A DNA stretch of 64,000 nucleotides from QYOJ01 sp043810345. Lineage in GTDB: Bacteria; Bacteroidota; Bacteroidia; Bacteroidales; FEN-979. Position numbers and translations under genes: made by a program. The DNA is taken from the NCBI GenBank assembly GCA_043810345.1, contig JBDROF010000102.1, positions 34,424 through 98,423 on the forward strand, in the 5' to 3' direction. The notes under the pieces were generated by a model. That model ran no database searches. It was not told the origin of the DNA and worked only from the letters and a program-made list of their open reading frames with translations. Positions 15,066 to 23,933 of the stretch are shown here, piece by piece; within the stretch, counting starts at the first letter, position 1, and every line of letters starts with the position of its first letter.

Positions 15066-16703
15066 CTACCATAGACAGTTTGGTGGTGGTGGCGGCATCG
15101 TTAATTGTGAATTTCTGTTTTCTGAGTAACCACAAACATTTCTTTCACGAAGCCGGATTTGATATGTCTCTCCGGGTTCATATTGCCAATAATCGGCTGC
15201 ATATCTTGTACTTGCAATCTGTTCTATTGAACCCGGTCGCCATGTTTGCGTGATAAAATCAAAAAACTGGCAGGAGGTGGTTGTTTCATCCAGGATGGGA
15301 TTCAGAACATGAAAAAAACAACCGTTTCCCGATTGTTCTGCAAAAAAAAGATCGGGTGGCTGCGAAGGCACATCTCCAATCACCGTAATATAGCATGTAT
15401 CATATTCAACATGGCCCCAGGGAAATGACACGGTTAAATAAATGGGGTATGTTTGATTGGGTTCGACACCGCTTTTGACCCAAATCTTCATTTTATTATG
15501 ATGTCGATGGGGATTGCTATTGGGGAACTGGAATGATTCAAATTCAAAAGCCGGGGATGACCATTGGTAAACTGCATTAGGATAATAATTTGCACTGATA
15601 ATTTTATCGGAATTTGAAGAGGAGTTTGAAGTAATGCAAATTCGCGGACTCCTGTCGAAAATCTTGATTGGTGAGGCCAATTCTCCTTCTTTTTTATACA
15701 CACGAATATACTCAATCTCCATATACTTGGGCAAAGTTCCAGGATCGACAGGTGTATTATGATCTCCAACTGCATTTGGGCCGGAACCAAACCGTAAACA
15801 AAAAGGTCCGCTGGGAGAAATATATTCAATACCCGGCATCCCACAGCTTGGCGCAGGTGTTCCCGGGATATCTATCTGATGAATCAGGGTATTGTTTACA
15901 AACCACTTAATGTAGTTATCACTCCATTCAAGGGCAAATACGGTCCAATAAGTGAATGCATGATTATGTAAATCAACGCAATGACTTTCTTCTACAAGGT
16001 TATTCTCAGGATAGGTTTTCCAATGGTAAGTTACATCAAATATTGTTGAATTATCATGCGTTTCAAAAATATCAATCTCGTTACTATCAAGGAATATGTT
16101 GTGATAAGGGGTAAGGAATTCATCAGGATCCTGCACACACCATAACCACATGGCGGCTCCCTGGCCATCTTCTGCATATATTTTAACTTTTGCTTCAACA
16201 TATCCAGAACCATAGAAATAATAGCTCTTGAAATAATCGTTGAGAACACTAAGGGTTTTTATTTCCCCACATGAATAAGGGCAATCCGGGGGAACCGGAA
16301 CATTGGTATTCCAAATTTTTGCGTGGTAAATTGCAGCCTGAGGGGGCTGAGGCGGAAGGCCATCATTCAATGGTAAGGGTTCATACAGTTCATAAGTAAC
16401 ATTATCCGGATTCTTACGAAAGCTCCAGGTGCATTCCGAACCATCATCGCCGTTTATACTTATATTCCAATGTTGGTTTACGGTTGAGGGATAGAAATGT
16501 TCATTTAACAATAGATAATATCCTGGTTTCTGAGATGGATTATTAGGACATGGGTTAACATATGCCTGTATTTCCGCACATCCTATGTGACAATAATCAG
16601 AAATATTTTCCTGAGCGTATCCCATTATGAGAGGCATCGTAAGAATGACAAGAAACAAGTTCCTGATTATACCATATTTAAATAAAGAAACATGTCGATT
16701 CAT
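15066..16703 (-). CDS. Exported GH16-family glycoside hydrolase-like protein
   Basis: 545 residues from ATG 16703 (MNRHVSLFKYG), which avoids overlap with the upstream gene and precedes a signal sequence LFLVILTMPLIMGYAQ. The middle of the protein holds a GH16 jelly-roll with the catalytic motif EIDIFE and a WTVFALEWSDNYIKWFVN strand pair. GH16 enzymes cut beta-1,3 or beta-1,4 glucans and galactans, but the substrate here is not evident. The C-terminal 200 residues look like Ig/PKD-type beta domains. AT-rich compared with the rpo region. Likely cotranscribed with the T9SS protein, 4 bases away. Confidence 0.8.
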   Translation of the reverse strand: MNRHVSLFKYGIIRNLFLVILTMPLIMGYAQENISDYCHIGCAEIQAYVNPCPNNPSQKPGYYLLLNEHFYPSTVNQHWNISINGDDGSECTWSFRKNPDNVTYELYEPLPLNDGLPPQPPQAAIYHAKIWNTNVPVPPDCPYSCGEIKTLSVLNDYFKSYYFYGSGYVEAKVKIYAEDGQGAAMWLWCVQDPDEFLTPYHNIFLDSNEIDIFETHDNSTIFDVTYHWKTYPENNLVEESHCVDLHNHAFTYWTVFALEWSDNYIKWFVNNTLIHQIDIPGTPAPSCGMPGIEYISPSGPFCLRFGSGPNAVGDHNTPVDPGTLPKYMEIEYIRVYKKEGELASPIKIFDRSPRICITSNSSSNSDKIISANYYPNAVYQWSSPAFEFESFQFPNSNPHRHHNKMKIWVKSGVEPNQTYPIYLTVSFPWGHVEYDTCYITVIGDVPSQPPDLFFAEQSGNGCFFHVLNPILDETTTSCQFFDFITQTWRPGSIEQIASTRYAADYWQYEPGETYQIRLRERNVCGYSENRNSQLTMPPPPPNCLW

Positions 16704-16707
16704 AAAT

Positions 16708-17907
16708 TTATAAAGTATTATGTTTGACAATTATTTTTTCAACAAAAAAACCTTCAGACGTATGAACGATCAAATAATAAAATCCTTCAGGTATCACTTC
16801 ACTGTTAATAGTGATTCTTAAATCGATAACCTTATTCCCTGAATAGAGAACTTTTCCAAATATATCCACTAGCTGAATCGAGTTAATTGTTCCCGAAAAA
16901 ATCTTAATTGTGATTTGGTCATCTGCCGGATTCGGAAAGATTGAGATAGATTTCTTCCCGAAATCGTGAACGATCACCTGAATTTCAAGACACGGATGAT
17001 TGTAAAAGAAGTTTGCAAAATAGGTGCCAGGGAAAGGTATAATAGGTGAGCTTACAACCAATTCCCCTGTTTGCAGATCAGCGGCATTAAAGGTAGTGTC
17101 CCCGCCGATAAAGTAATAATATTCCTGAAAGGGATCCAGCGTGGCAGGATTGTTTTGAATAGAATTTGCAATAATATTTTGTGAAATCAAGGTAACCTCC
17201 CCTGTGTTTGGATTGATCATAGCGAGTTTTCTTCCCAGGGTCATATTTCCGGCAAGACCGTACACAATGGAATCATAACAGTTGAATATAATAGGACCAA
17301 AATATTGACCAGATGGGAGATCAATAACAGATTCCGAGATGATCCCTCCGGATTGGAAATCAACGCCGATCAGCATATTATTTGTCGTCTCGAAATAAAA
17401 TATGTTATGATATGGATCCAAGGTCGTATACGTAAGGATTCGGTAACTTGGTGCAATCGGATTTCCGGATATTATATCCACAACACCTGTATTTGGATCC
17501 AGTGATGCCAACCAAACCGCCTGACCGGTATTGTCCCATGCCAGGCCATAGAGTGTTGAATCGACACAATTATATTCTAAGCCATAGAACATGGAAGTCT
17601 GATACTGTATCAATTGAACGGCTTCCAGAAGGTCGCCTGTCTGTAAATTAAATTTAAGCAATACGGAATCCAGGCATTGATAGAAAATATGATTTACAGG
17701 ATCTATTGCCCTTCCATTATATCCGGAAGTGAAACTCACCGCATTCTGTGAAATGTTTGTAACGACTCCTGATTGGGCAGATATCTTTGCCAGATAAAGA
17801 CCAGTACCCGAAGAAACTACACTGATACCATAAATTACCGAATCAATCTGTGCCTGTGAAAACATGTAGCCCAGTGAAAAGATGCTAATTAGAAGAATTT
17901 TTTTCAT
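16708..17907 (-). CDS. T9SS-sorted protein with propeller-like repeats
   Basis: 399 residues: signal peptide (KKILLISIFSLGYMFSQAQ), a region of about 300 residues with repeated blocks such as LDPYHNIFYF, LDPFQEYYYF and NCVDSTLYGLA, likely beta-propeller blades, and a C-terminal type IX secretion sorting domain. The sorting domain starts FPNPADDQITIKI and ends in GFYYLIVHTSEGFFVEKIIVKH. Such proteins are exported across the outer membrane and anchored or released. Function unknown; it precedes the GH16-like gene. Confidence 0.85.
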   Translation of the reverse strand: MKKILLISIFSLGYMFSQAQIDSVIYGISVVSSGTGLYLAKISAQSGVVTNISQNAVSFTSGYNGRAIDPVNHIFYQCLDSVLLKFNLQTGDLLEAVQLIQYQTSMFYGLEYNCVDSTLYGLAWDNTGQAVWLASLDPNTGVVDIISGNPIAPSYRILTYTTLDPYHNIFYFETTNNMLIGVDFQSGGIISESVIDLPSGQYFGPIIFNCYDSIVYGLAGNMTLGRKLAMINPNTGEVTLISQNIIANSIQNNPATLDPFQEYYYFIGGDTTFNAADLQTGELVVSSPIIPFPGTYFANFFYNHPCLEIQVIVHDFGKKSISIFPNPADDQITIKIFSGTINSIQLVDIFGKVLYSGNKVIDLRITINSEVIPEGFYYLIVHTSEGFFVEKIIVKHNTL

Positions 17908-18267
17908 ATGAGAATTTTTGCAAAATAACTTCCCTTGAAAACAGATAAAGCTACATAAAATAGTTGGTTGATTTTCAGGTGTAACCCTTCTTCTAATATC
18001 TTTGCCCCGGCCACCTTCTTTCGTTAGTAATTCGTTTTATTGTAAAAAAATCGTTTGCTTACGATACCGAAAAAGGTTATTTTTCTCCTTCCCCTTCTAT
18101 TCTGTAATGATTATTTTAAAGCAATAAGTATGCCAAAAATATAATTACCTAACATTCAATACATTAAAAATCAGATTGTCGGAATGAAAAGAAAAAGGTG
18201 TCAAAATATTTGAAACTGGTGTAAATAAATTGGACAGTGTAAAAAGGAAAAATACCAGGAGTGCAAT
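17908..18267. other. Non-coding AT-rich gap
   Basis: About 360 bases between the T9SS gene and the receiver-gene terminator. No convincing gene, tRNA or strong inverted repeat was seen. A short minus-strand frame starting at 18333 has no recognisable features and overlaps the terminator. Confidence 0.6.
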
Positions 18268-18302
18268 AAAAAAACCGGCCCACAATTCATGAGCCGGCTT
18301 TC
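18268..18302 (-). terminator. Intrinsic terminator downstream of the receiver gene
   Basis: On the minus strand AAAGCCGGC, a 13-base loop, GCCGG and then a run of seven T. Located 59 bases past the receiver gene stop. Next to it (18303-18345) is a short tandem repeat of ATGGCAAT. Confidence 0.75.
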
Positions 18303-18360
18303 GTCCATGGCAATAAATGGCAATCCATGGCAATAAATGGCAATCAACCGATCTCTTCCC

Positions 18361-18756
18361 TCATCCTTCTCCCCGATCCATGTACTTCTTAATCAGCTCG
18401 ATCATTTCATTAGCCCGGATAGGTTTAGCTATAAAATCCCAGCATCCGGCTGCGAAGGCCGCTGCCTGATCATGTTCGGTGGCGTAAGCGGTTTGCGCAA
18501 TAACGGGAAGGGTTTGCCTGAATGACGTGATTTTTTCTGTAGCTTCCAGTCCATCCATCCCGGGCAGCCGGATATCCATCAGCACCACATCAATTTCGGG
18601 ATGCTGTATGCAAAGATTGATGGCATGTTCTCCCTCAAGTGCATGAAAAATAGTGGCCCTGGTCGGTTTCAAAACGACATCCAGGTAACTGAAACTTATT
18701 TGATCGTCTTCCACTACCAGAATGGATTTCCCCTGCCAATTGATCTCCCCCCTCAT
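18361..18756 (-). CDS. Single-domain response regulator (receiver), copy 1
   Basis: 131 residues. A CheY-like receiver domain: acidic pair in VVEDDQ, phosphoacceptor Asp in VLMDIRLPGMDG, Thr/Ala switch in VIAQTAYA, and the conserved Lys in FIAKPIR. No output domain. It follows the acyl-CoA dehydrogenase fragment by 1 base. A close paralogue lies at 26347-26775 after another lipid-metabolism gene. Its partner kinase is not in the window. Confidence 0.9.
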   Translation of the reverse strand: MRGEINWQGKSILVVEDDQISFSYLDVVLKPTRATIFHALEGEHAINLCIQHPEIDVVLMDIRLPGMDGLEATEKITSFRQTLPVIAQTAYATEHDQAAAFAAGCWDFIAKPIRANEMIELIKKYMDRGEG

Positions 18757-18757
18757 A

Positions 18758-19384
18758 TTACTGTTTAAGGATGGAACGTGAGATGACTATTTTCAGAATT
18801 TCAGAAGTGCCTTCGTAAATCTGGGTAGCTTTTGCTTCCCGCATCAACCGCTCCACATGATACTCCTTTACATATCCGTACCCGCCCAGGATCTGAACCG
18901 CCTGGGTAGTTACTTCCATCGCGATATCGGCACAATATTGTTTGGCCATCGCACTGGCCGTAGTATAGGGCCGGTGCTGATCTTTCAGCCAGGCAGCTTT
19001 CAGGACAAGCAACTGACCGGTTTCAATCTTCACCGCCATATCAGCCAGCTTAAATGCGATGGCTTGGTGATTGCAGATTTCTGTCCCAAAAGCTTTCCGC
19101 TCTTTTGAATAGTGGAGAGCGCGTTCGTAAGCTCCCATCGCGATTCCTAACGCCTGGGCGGAAATTCCTATGCGGCCGAAATCGAGCTGTTTCATCGCCA
19201 GCGAAAATCCAAAGCCTTCTTCCCCGATCCGGTTTTCTTTCGGGATTTTCACGTCGGTGAACATCACCGAATGGGTATCGGAACTTCTGAGCCCCATTTT
19301 GTTTTCATGAGGACCCAATATAATGCCCGGCGTATTCTTTTCAACGATAAAGCCATTGATCCCTTTGTGCTTCTTTGGAACCTT
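18758..19384 (-). pseudogene. Acyl-CoA dehydrogenase, 5'-truncated
   Basis: The last 208 or so codons of a FAD-dependent acyl-CoA dehydrogenase (first step of beta-oxidation). The match starts near 19384 with VPKKHKGINGFIVEKNTPG and includes DKLG-like NKMGLRSSDT, the C-terminal ILGGYGYVKEYHVERLMREAK and QIYEGTSEI. Family members are about 380 residues, so roughly 170 N-terminal residues are missing. Upstream the frame soon hits a stop. The break faces the glycosyltransferase island, so insertion of that island probably removed the 5' part. A TTG at 19318 could start a short product, but this would be non-functional. Confidence 0.85.
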
Positions 19385-19579
19385 TTGACTTTTTATATTT
19401 AAAACCTTCTTTAAACATATTTAAAATTAACAAAAAGTGTTTACGAAGGTCTGACGTGTCTACAGACGCCACACAATCAAAGGGATAGTCTCCATCCCCA
19501 ACCCAGGGCAAAATCGAACGGTATCACCGAACGATGAAAAATGTTGTTAAAATAGAAGCAATCACATTTTAAAATGTTG

Positions 19580-19587
19580 TAACTTTG
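19580..19587 (+). promoter_or_regulatory. -7 element upstream of the glycosyltransferase operon
   Basis: TAACTTTG fits TAnnTTTG, 131 bases before the start codon of the first island gene. No TTG is at the right distance upstream, so this is tentative. Confidence 0.35.
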
Positions 19588-19654
19588 ACTAAATCACGCA
19601 CATGGAATTACGTCATACTAGTGAACATTGTTTTGAAGACGTACAGTCAATATA

Positions 19655-19690
19655 AATCGGCGTGGGGTGGTCAATTTAGTCGGCATATCC
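19655..19690 (+). mobile_element. IS21-family terminal repeat remnant (left)
   Basis: The pattern AATCGGCGTGGGGTGGTCAA followed by TTTAGTCGGCATATCCA resembles the iterated GGTGGTCAATTT...CGGAAT...ATCCA ends of Bacteroidota IS21 elements. No transposase gene remains on this side. The matching istB debris is at the other edge of the island. Confidence 0.45.
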
Positions 19691-19718
19691 AATTCACTAA
19701 AATAAACACCAGAAAAGA

Positions 19719-21953
19719 ATGAAATTAGCTTTTATTGGCACATACCCACCCAGGGAATGCGGCATTGGCACCTTTACGAATAACCTGTTTAACTCAATGT
19801 TAGTTAACAATGAAAGTATTGAAGTTGGGTATGAGGGTTTTGTTGTTGCATTAAACGACATCGACCTTACTTATAATTACCCTGAAGAGGTAAAACTGAC
19901 CATCAGGCAGGAACACCAGGAAGATTATTTAAAGGCCGTTAAATTCATTAATCTAAGCGGCGCTGACCTTTGTATCCTTGAACATGAATTTGGCATTTTC
20001 GGCGGTCAAAACGGGGTATATATCCTTCCTTTGTTACATAGATTGGAAGTTCCTATTATTGTAACGCTACATACTATACTTAAAACCCCATCGTATAACG
20101 AAAAAGCTGTTTTGCAGGAAATATGTAAAATGGCACATAAAATAGTGGTGATGAGCCATAAAGCAATTGAATTCCTGGCGAGTATTTACAATGTGCCGGA
20201 AAAAAAAATTGTTTTTATAGAACATGGCGTACCAGACATTCATTTCAGCCAGGAAAAATCGAAAAAGGAGTTTAAGCTCGAAAATAACAAAGTGTTACTT
20301 ACCTTCGGTTTTATTGGACGCAACAAAGGAATTGAAACGGTAATAAAAGCATTGCCTAAAGTTGTTGAAAAACACCCCGATGTTCTGTATATCGTTTTAG
20401 GCAAAACCCACCCTCATGTGCTGCGACATTCAGGCGAAGAATATCGTATTTTCTTAATGCGTTTGGTCAAAAACCTACAACTGGAGAAGCATGTTGTGTT
20501 TCTTAATGAGTTTATTAACGTACAAGATTTGTTCAAATACCTATCCGCTTCTGATATATACATAACACCCTATTTGAACGAAGCCCAAATGACCAGCGGA
20601 ACTCTATCCTATGCCGTTGGAGTAGGTTCAGCCGTGATTTCAACACCCTATTGGCATGCTGCAGAGTTATTGGCAGAAGGAAGGGGAAGGCTTTTTGACT
20701 TTAATGATTCCAACAGCCTTACTTCCACTTTAACAGAACTCTTAGATAAACCTGAGGAGTTAAATGAGCTTAAAAGAAAAGCATATGATTATGGCCGGAA
20801 AATTACCTGGCCGAAAACAGGAGAAAAGTATGTTGCGCTTGCTGTAACTATTCTGAAGGAAGGGTATAAGTTAATTGTAAAGAAAGACACAGTTTTGGAT
20901 TTCCTCATTCTGCCCCCTTTTTCTCTTGCTCATATCAATCGATTAACAGACGATACAGGCATCATCCAACATGCAAAATTTGGCATTCCAAACTTAAAAG
21001 AAGGCTATTGCATTGATGATAATGCCAGGGCTTTGCTTATGGTGTTAATGGCATACAGGCAAATAAAAGATATCCGGGCTCTTGAATTATCGCCTATCTA
21101 TTTAAGCTATATTCATTATATGCAAAATGCGGATGGTACCTTCAGGAATTTCCTGAGTTTTAGCAGAAACTTCCTGGATGAGATTGGTTCCGAAGATTCT
21201 TTTGGCCGGACTATATGGGCATTGGGATACCTGCTGAGTAATGCCCCCAACGATGCCTATTATCAAACAGGTAAATTAGTGTTTTTTAATGCATCTCCCA
21301 ATTTTGAAAAATTAAAGTCCATCAGAAGTATCGCCAATACCATGATCGGAATAAGCTATTATCTGAAAAGCAACCCATCGGACGATTCAATGACTGAAAG
21401 ATTACGAAACCTGGCTCAAAACTTAAGTAAACATTATGAAGAAAACGAATCCCCCGATTGGAAATGGTTTGAATCCTTACTTGCATACGATAATGGCATT
21501 TTACCTTTAGCTCTTTTACATTCAGCAGAAATACTTAACGATGATAAAATAACAAATACGGCGCTCGAATCTATGAACTTTCTGACAAAGCATACACTGA
21601 AGGATAATTACATATCGATCATTGGAAATGAGAAATGGTACAAGAAAGAAGGGGAACGTTCTGTTTTTGCCCAACAACCAATAGATGCCATGGCCATGGT
21701 TTTAATGTACCACCAAGCCTTTCATGTAACAAAGGATAAAGATTACCTCAATAAGCTATACACTTCATTTTTGTGGTTCCTTGGTGAAAATGACCTGAGA
21801 ATGAGCCTGTATGATTTTGAGACACAGGGATGCTGCGATGGATTTGAACGTTATGGTGTAAACCGCAATCAGGGTGCAGAAAGTTCATTGTCGTATCTAA
21901 TTTCTCATTTAACCGTATTGCAGGCTTATGAAGAATTTCACAAGTCAGATTAA
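19719..21953 (+). CDS. GT4-type glycosyltransferase with a C-terminal alpha-helical domain
   Basis: 744 residues in two parts. Residues 1-385 form a GT-B glycosyltransferase: MKLAFIGTYPPRECGIGTF at the N-terminus, a nucleotide-sugar domain with GFIGRNKGIETVIKALPKV, and the SDIYITPYLNEAQMTSGTL segment. Residues 390-744 look like an (alpha/alpha) toroid, with CIDDNARALLMVLMAYR and repeated helical pairs. Such GT4 fusions sit next to GH130 phosphorylases in Bacteroidota. The donor and acceptor are unknown; mannose is a guess from the neighbours. More AT-rich than the flanking regions. First gene of a three-gene plus-strand unit. Confidence 0.8.
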   Translation: MKLAFIGTYPPRECGIGTFTNNLFNSMLVNNESIEVGYEGFVVALNDIDLTYNYPEEVKLTIRQEHQEDYLKAVKFINLSGADLCILEHEFGIFGGQNGVYILPLLHRLEVPIIVTLHTILKTPSYNEKAVLQEICKMAHKIVVMSHKAIEFLASIYNVPEKKIVFIEHGVPDIHFSQEKSKKEFKLENNKVLLTFGFIGRNKGIETVIKALPKVVEKHPDVLYIVLGKTHPHVLRHSGEEYRIFLMRLVKNLQLEKHVVFLNEFINVQDLFKYLSASDIYITPYLNEAQMTSGTLSYAVGVGSAVISTPYWHAAELLAEGRGRLFDFNDSNSLTSTLTELLDKPEELNELKRKAYDYGRKITWPKTGEKYVALAVTILKEGYKLIVKKDTVLDFLILPPFSLAHINRLTDDTGIIQHAKFGIPNLKEGYCIDDNARALLMVLMAYRQIKDIRALELSPIYLSYIHYMQNADGTFRNFLSFSRNFLDEIGSEDSFGRTIWALGYLLSNAPNDAYYQTGKLVFFNASPNFEKLKSIRSIANTMIGISYYLKSNPSDDSMTERLRNLAQNLSKHYEENESPDWKWFESLLAYDNGILPLALLHSAEILNDDKITNTALESMNFLTKHTLKDNYISIIGNEKWYKKEGERSVFAQQPIDAMAMVLMYHQAFHVTKDKDYLNKLYTSFLWFLGENDLRMSLYDFETQGCCDGFERYGVNRNQGAESSLSYLISHLTVLQAYEEFHKSD

Positions 21954-21962
21954 AGAAGTAAC

Positions 21963-22898
21963 ATGGAAACAGCGATGTTGATAAACAGATATCAAAATAA
22001 CCCTATCCTCACAAAGGATGACGTGCCCTATCCGGTTGCTACGGTGCATAATGCCGCTGTTGTAAAGCACGAGGGGAAGTATATAATGATATTTCGCTCA
22101 CATAAACTGAACGGAAGAAGTATACTTGGGATGGCAGAGAGTGAAGATGGATACAATTTTAAAGTGAATGACAAACCTTTTATGATTCCGGCTACTGAGG
22201 GGATTTTTAAAGAATACGAGACCTATGGAGTGGAAGATCCAAGGATTATTTTTATGGACGGCGAATACCTCATTACATATAGTGCTTATTCCAGGCATGG
22301 TGTGCGTATTGGACTGGCAAGAACAAAAGATTTCAAATCTGTTGAAAGATTTTCACTTATTACCGAATCCGACTGCCGGAATGTTGTAATCTTCCCTGAA
22401 AAAATTGGGGGTTTATATGCCAGGCTCGACCGCCCTCATTCTGAAATATCGCCTTGGTCCATCTGGATATCCTATTCTCCCGATCTAAAGTATTGGGGCG
22501 AATCGAAACTAATTATGAAACCATTACAATACCATTGGGATGAGATGAAGATAGGTCCCGGAGCGCCCCCTATTAAAACATCCCGTGGTTGGTTAAGCAT
22601 CTATCACGGCGTGTTTCCAACTATGGATGGGAGTGTTTATAGATTAGGGGTGGCATTGCACGATTTGGAAGATCCTTCAAAAATTATTGCCGTTGGCGAT
22701 GAATGGATTCTACAACCCGAAGAAGTTTATGAAATTACAGGCTATGTCCATAATGTGGTGTTTACCTGTGGCGCTGTTCCGGAAGACGATGGAAGCGTTA
22801 AAATCTATTGGGGTGGCGCTGACAAAGTGATGTGTGTAGGCACAGCGAAATTGGAAGCCCTTGTTCACCATTGTTTAAACAACCCGCGGGAACAATGA
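21963..22898 (+). CDS. GH130-family beta-mannoside phosphorylase/hydrolase
   Basis: 311 residues, a five-bladed propeller of family GH130. These enzymes phosphorolyse or hydrolyse beta-linked mannosides and release mannose-1-phosphate or mannose. Landmarks are NPILTKDD near the N-terminus, TVHNAAVVKHEGKYIMIFR, the VEDPRI motif with the catalytic Asp, and GAPPIKTSRGWLSIYHG. Nine bases after the glycosyltransferase and overlapping the next gene by 4 bases (ATGA). No signal peptide, so cytoplasmic. Exact linkage specificity cannot be read from the sequence. Confidence 0.88.
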   Translation: METAMLINRYQNNPILTKDDVPYPVATVHNAAVVKHEGKYIMIFRSHKLNGRSILGMAESEDGYNFKVNDKPFMIPATEGIFKEYETYGVEDPRIIFMDGEYLITYSAYSRHGVRIGLARTKDFKSVERFSLITESDCRNVVIFPEKIGGLYARLDRPHSEISPWSIWISYSPDLKYWGESKLIMKPLQYHWDEMKIGPGAPPIKTSRGWLSIYHGVFPTMDGSVYRLGVALHDLEDPSKIIAVGDEWILQPEEVYEITGYVHNVVFTCGAVPEDDGSVKIYWGGADKVMCVGTAKLEALVHHCLNNPREQ

Positions 22899-23899
22899 AA
22901 ATCGCAATACTCTCATCTATTGCCTGGCGTACACCTCCCCGGAAATATGGCCCCTGGGAACAAGTAGCATCTAATATCGCTGAGGGAATGGTTGAACGGG
23001 GCATTGATGTAACATTATTTGCCTCAGGCGATTCTATTACAAAAGGCAAATTAGCGTCAGTTTGCGAACAACCGTATGCCGAAGATTCTAAAATCGACCC
23101 CAAAGTAGCAGAGTGCCTTCATATCAGCTATCTGATGGAACAAGCAGATACGTTTGATTTGATTCATAATAATTTTGATTTTCTACCTCTAAGTTATTCC
23201 CGTTTGATCAAAACACCCATGGTAACCACTATTCATGGTTTTTCTTCTCCAAAAATTCTTCCGGTCTACAAAAAATACAACAGCACCGGTTATTATGTTT
23301 CTATCAGTAATTCCGACCGCAGTCCTGAACTTGATTACACTGCAACCGTTTACAATGGCGTGAACGCCAATGAATTTAAATTCAGTCCCGGATCACAAGA
23401 TTATCTGCTTTTTTTCGGCAGGATTCATCCGGAAAAGGGGGTTTATGAGTCCATCCAAATTGGTAAAAAATCAAAAAGAAAGCTCATCATTTCCGGTTTA
23501 ATTCAGGATCAGGAATACTTTGATCTTAAGGTTAAGCCATTTATTGATGATCATGATATAGTTTATGTCGGCAACTCAGGGCCTGATGAACGGAATAAGC
23601 TTTTAGGTGGCGCGTTTGCTCTTTTACATCCGATTAGTTTTGAAGAACCTTTTGGCCTGAGTGTGGTTGAAGCCATGTTTTGCGGCACACCCGTTATTGC
23701 ATTTAACAGGGGCGCTATGCCTGAATTAATTCTTGATGGGAAGACCGGTTTCTTGGTAAACACGATTGAAGAAGCGCTGGAAGCGGTAAATAATATTAAA
23801 ATGATTAACAGGAAATATTGCAGGGAATGGGCAATTTCAAAATTCAGCAGGCAAAAAATGATAGAAGGTTATCTGGAGGTTTATGAGAAGATTTTATAA
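22895..23899 (+). CDS. GT4 glycosyltransferase
   Basis: 334 residues from ATG 22895 (MKIAILSSIAWRTPP), which overlaps the preceding stop by 4 bases. A longer start inside the GH130 gene is rejected because the family N-terminus begins here. GT-B fold: KYGPWEQVASNIAEGM acceptor loop, DLIHNNFDF, and the C-terminal FFGRIHPEKGVYESI and PISFEEPFGLSVVEAMFCGTPV donor site with the EX7E pair. Likely transfers a sugar in the same pathway as the two GH130 enzymes. Confidence 0.88.
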   Translation: MKIAILSSIAWRTPPRKYGPWEQVASNIAEGMVERGIDVTLFASGDSITKGKLASVCEQPYAEDSKIDPKVAECLHISYLMEQADTFDLIHNNFDFLPLSYSRLIKTPMVTTIHGFSSPKILPVYKKYNSTGYYVSISNSDRSPELDYTATVYNGVNANEFKFSPGSQDYLLFFGRIHPEKGVYESIQIGKKSKRKLIISGLIQDQEYFDLKVKPFIDDHDIVYVGNSGPDERNKLLGGAFALLHPISFEEPFGLSVVEAMFCGTPVIAFNRGAMPELILDGKTGFLVNTIEEALEAVNNIKMINRKYCREWAISKFSRQKMIEGYLEVYEKIL

Positions 23900-23933
23900 A
23901 TGCATAATAGGGAAGAAGCAACTGCTACCGTCA

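Larger units (their letters stand above)
19385..19718. other. Gap at the left edge of the GT/GH130 island
   Basis: 334 bases without a gene. It holds the break point of the acyl-CoA dehydrogenase, a possible promoter at 19580-19587 and an IS21-like end remnant at 19655-19690. The rest shows nothing recognisable. Confidence 0.6.

Noticed and set aside
15009..15135. Upstream start for the beta-barrel protein
   Set aside because: It overlaps the GH16-like gene and would place the signal peptide 42 residues inside the protein.
18145..18333. 62-codon minus-strand frame before the receiver gene
   Set aside because: Overlaps the terminator, no homology recognised, AT-rich low-complexity sequence.
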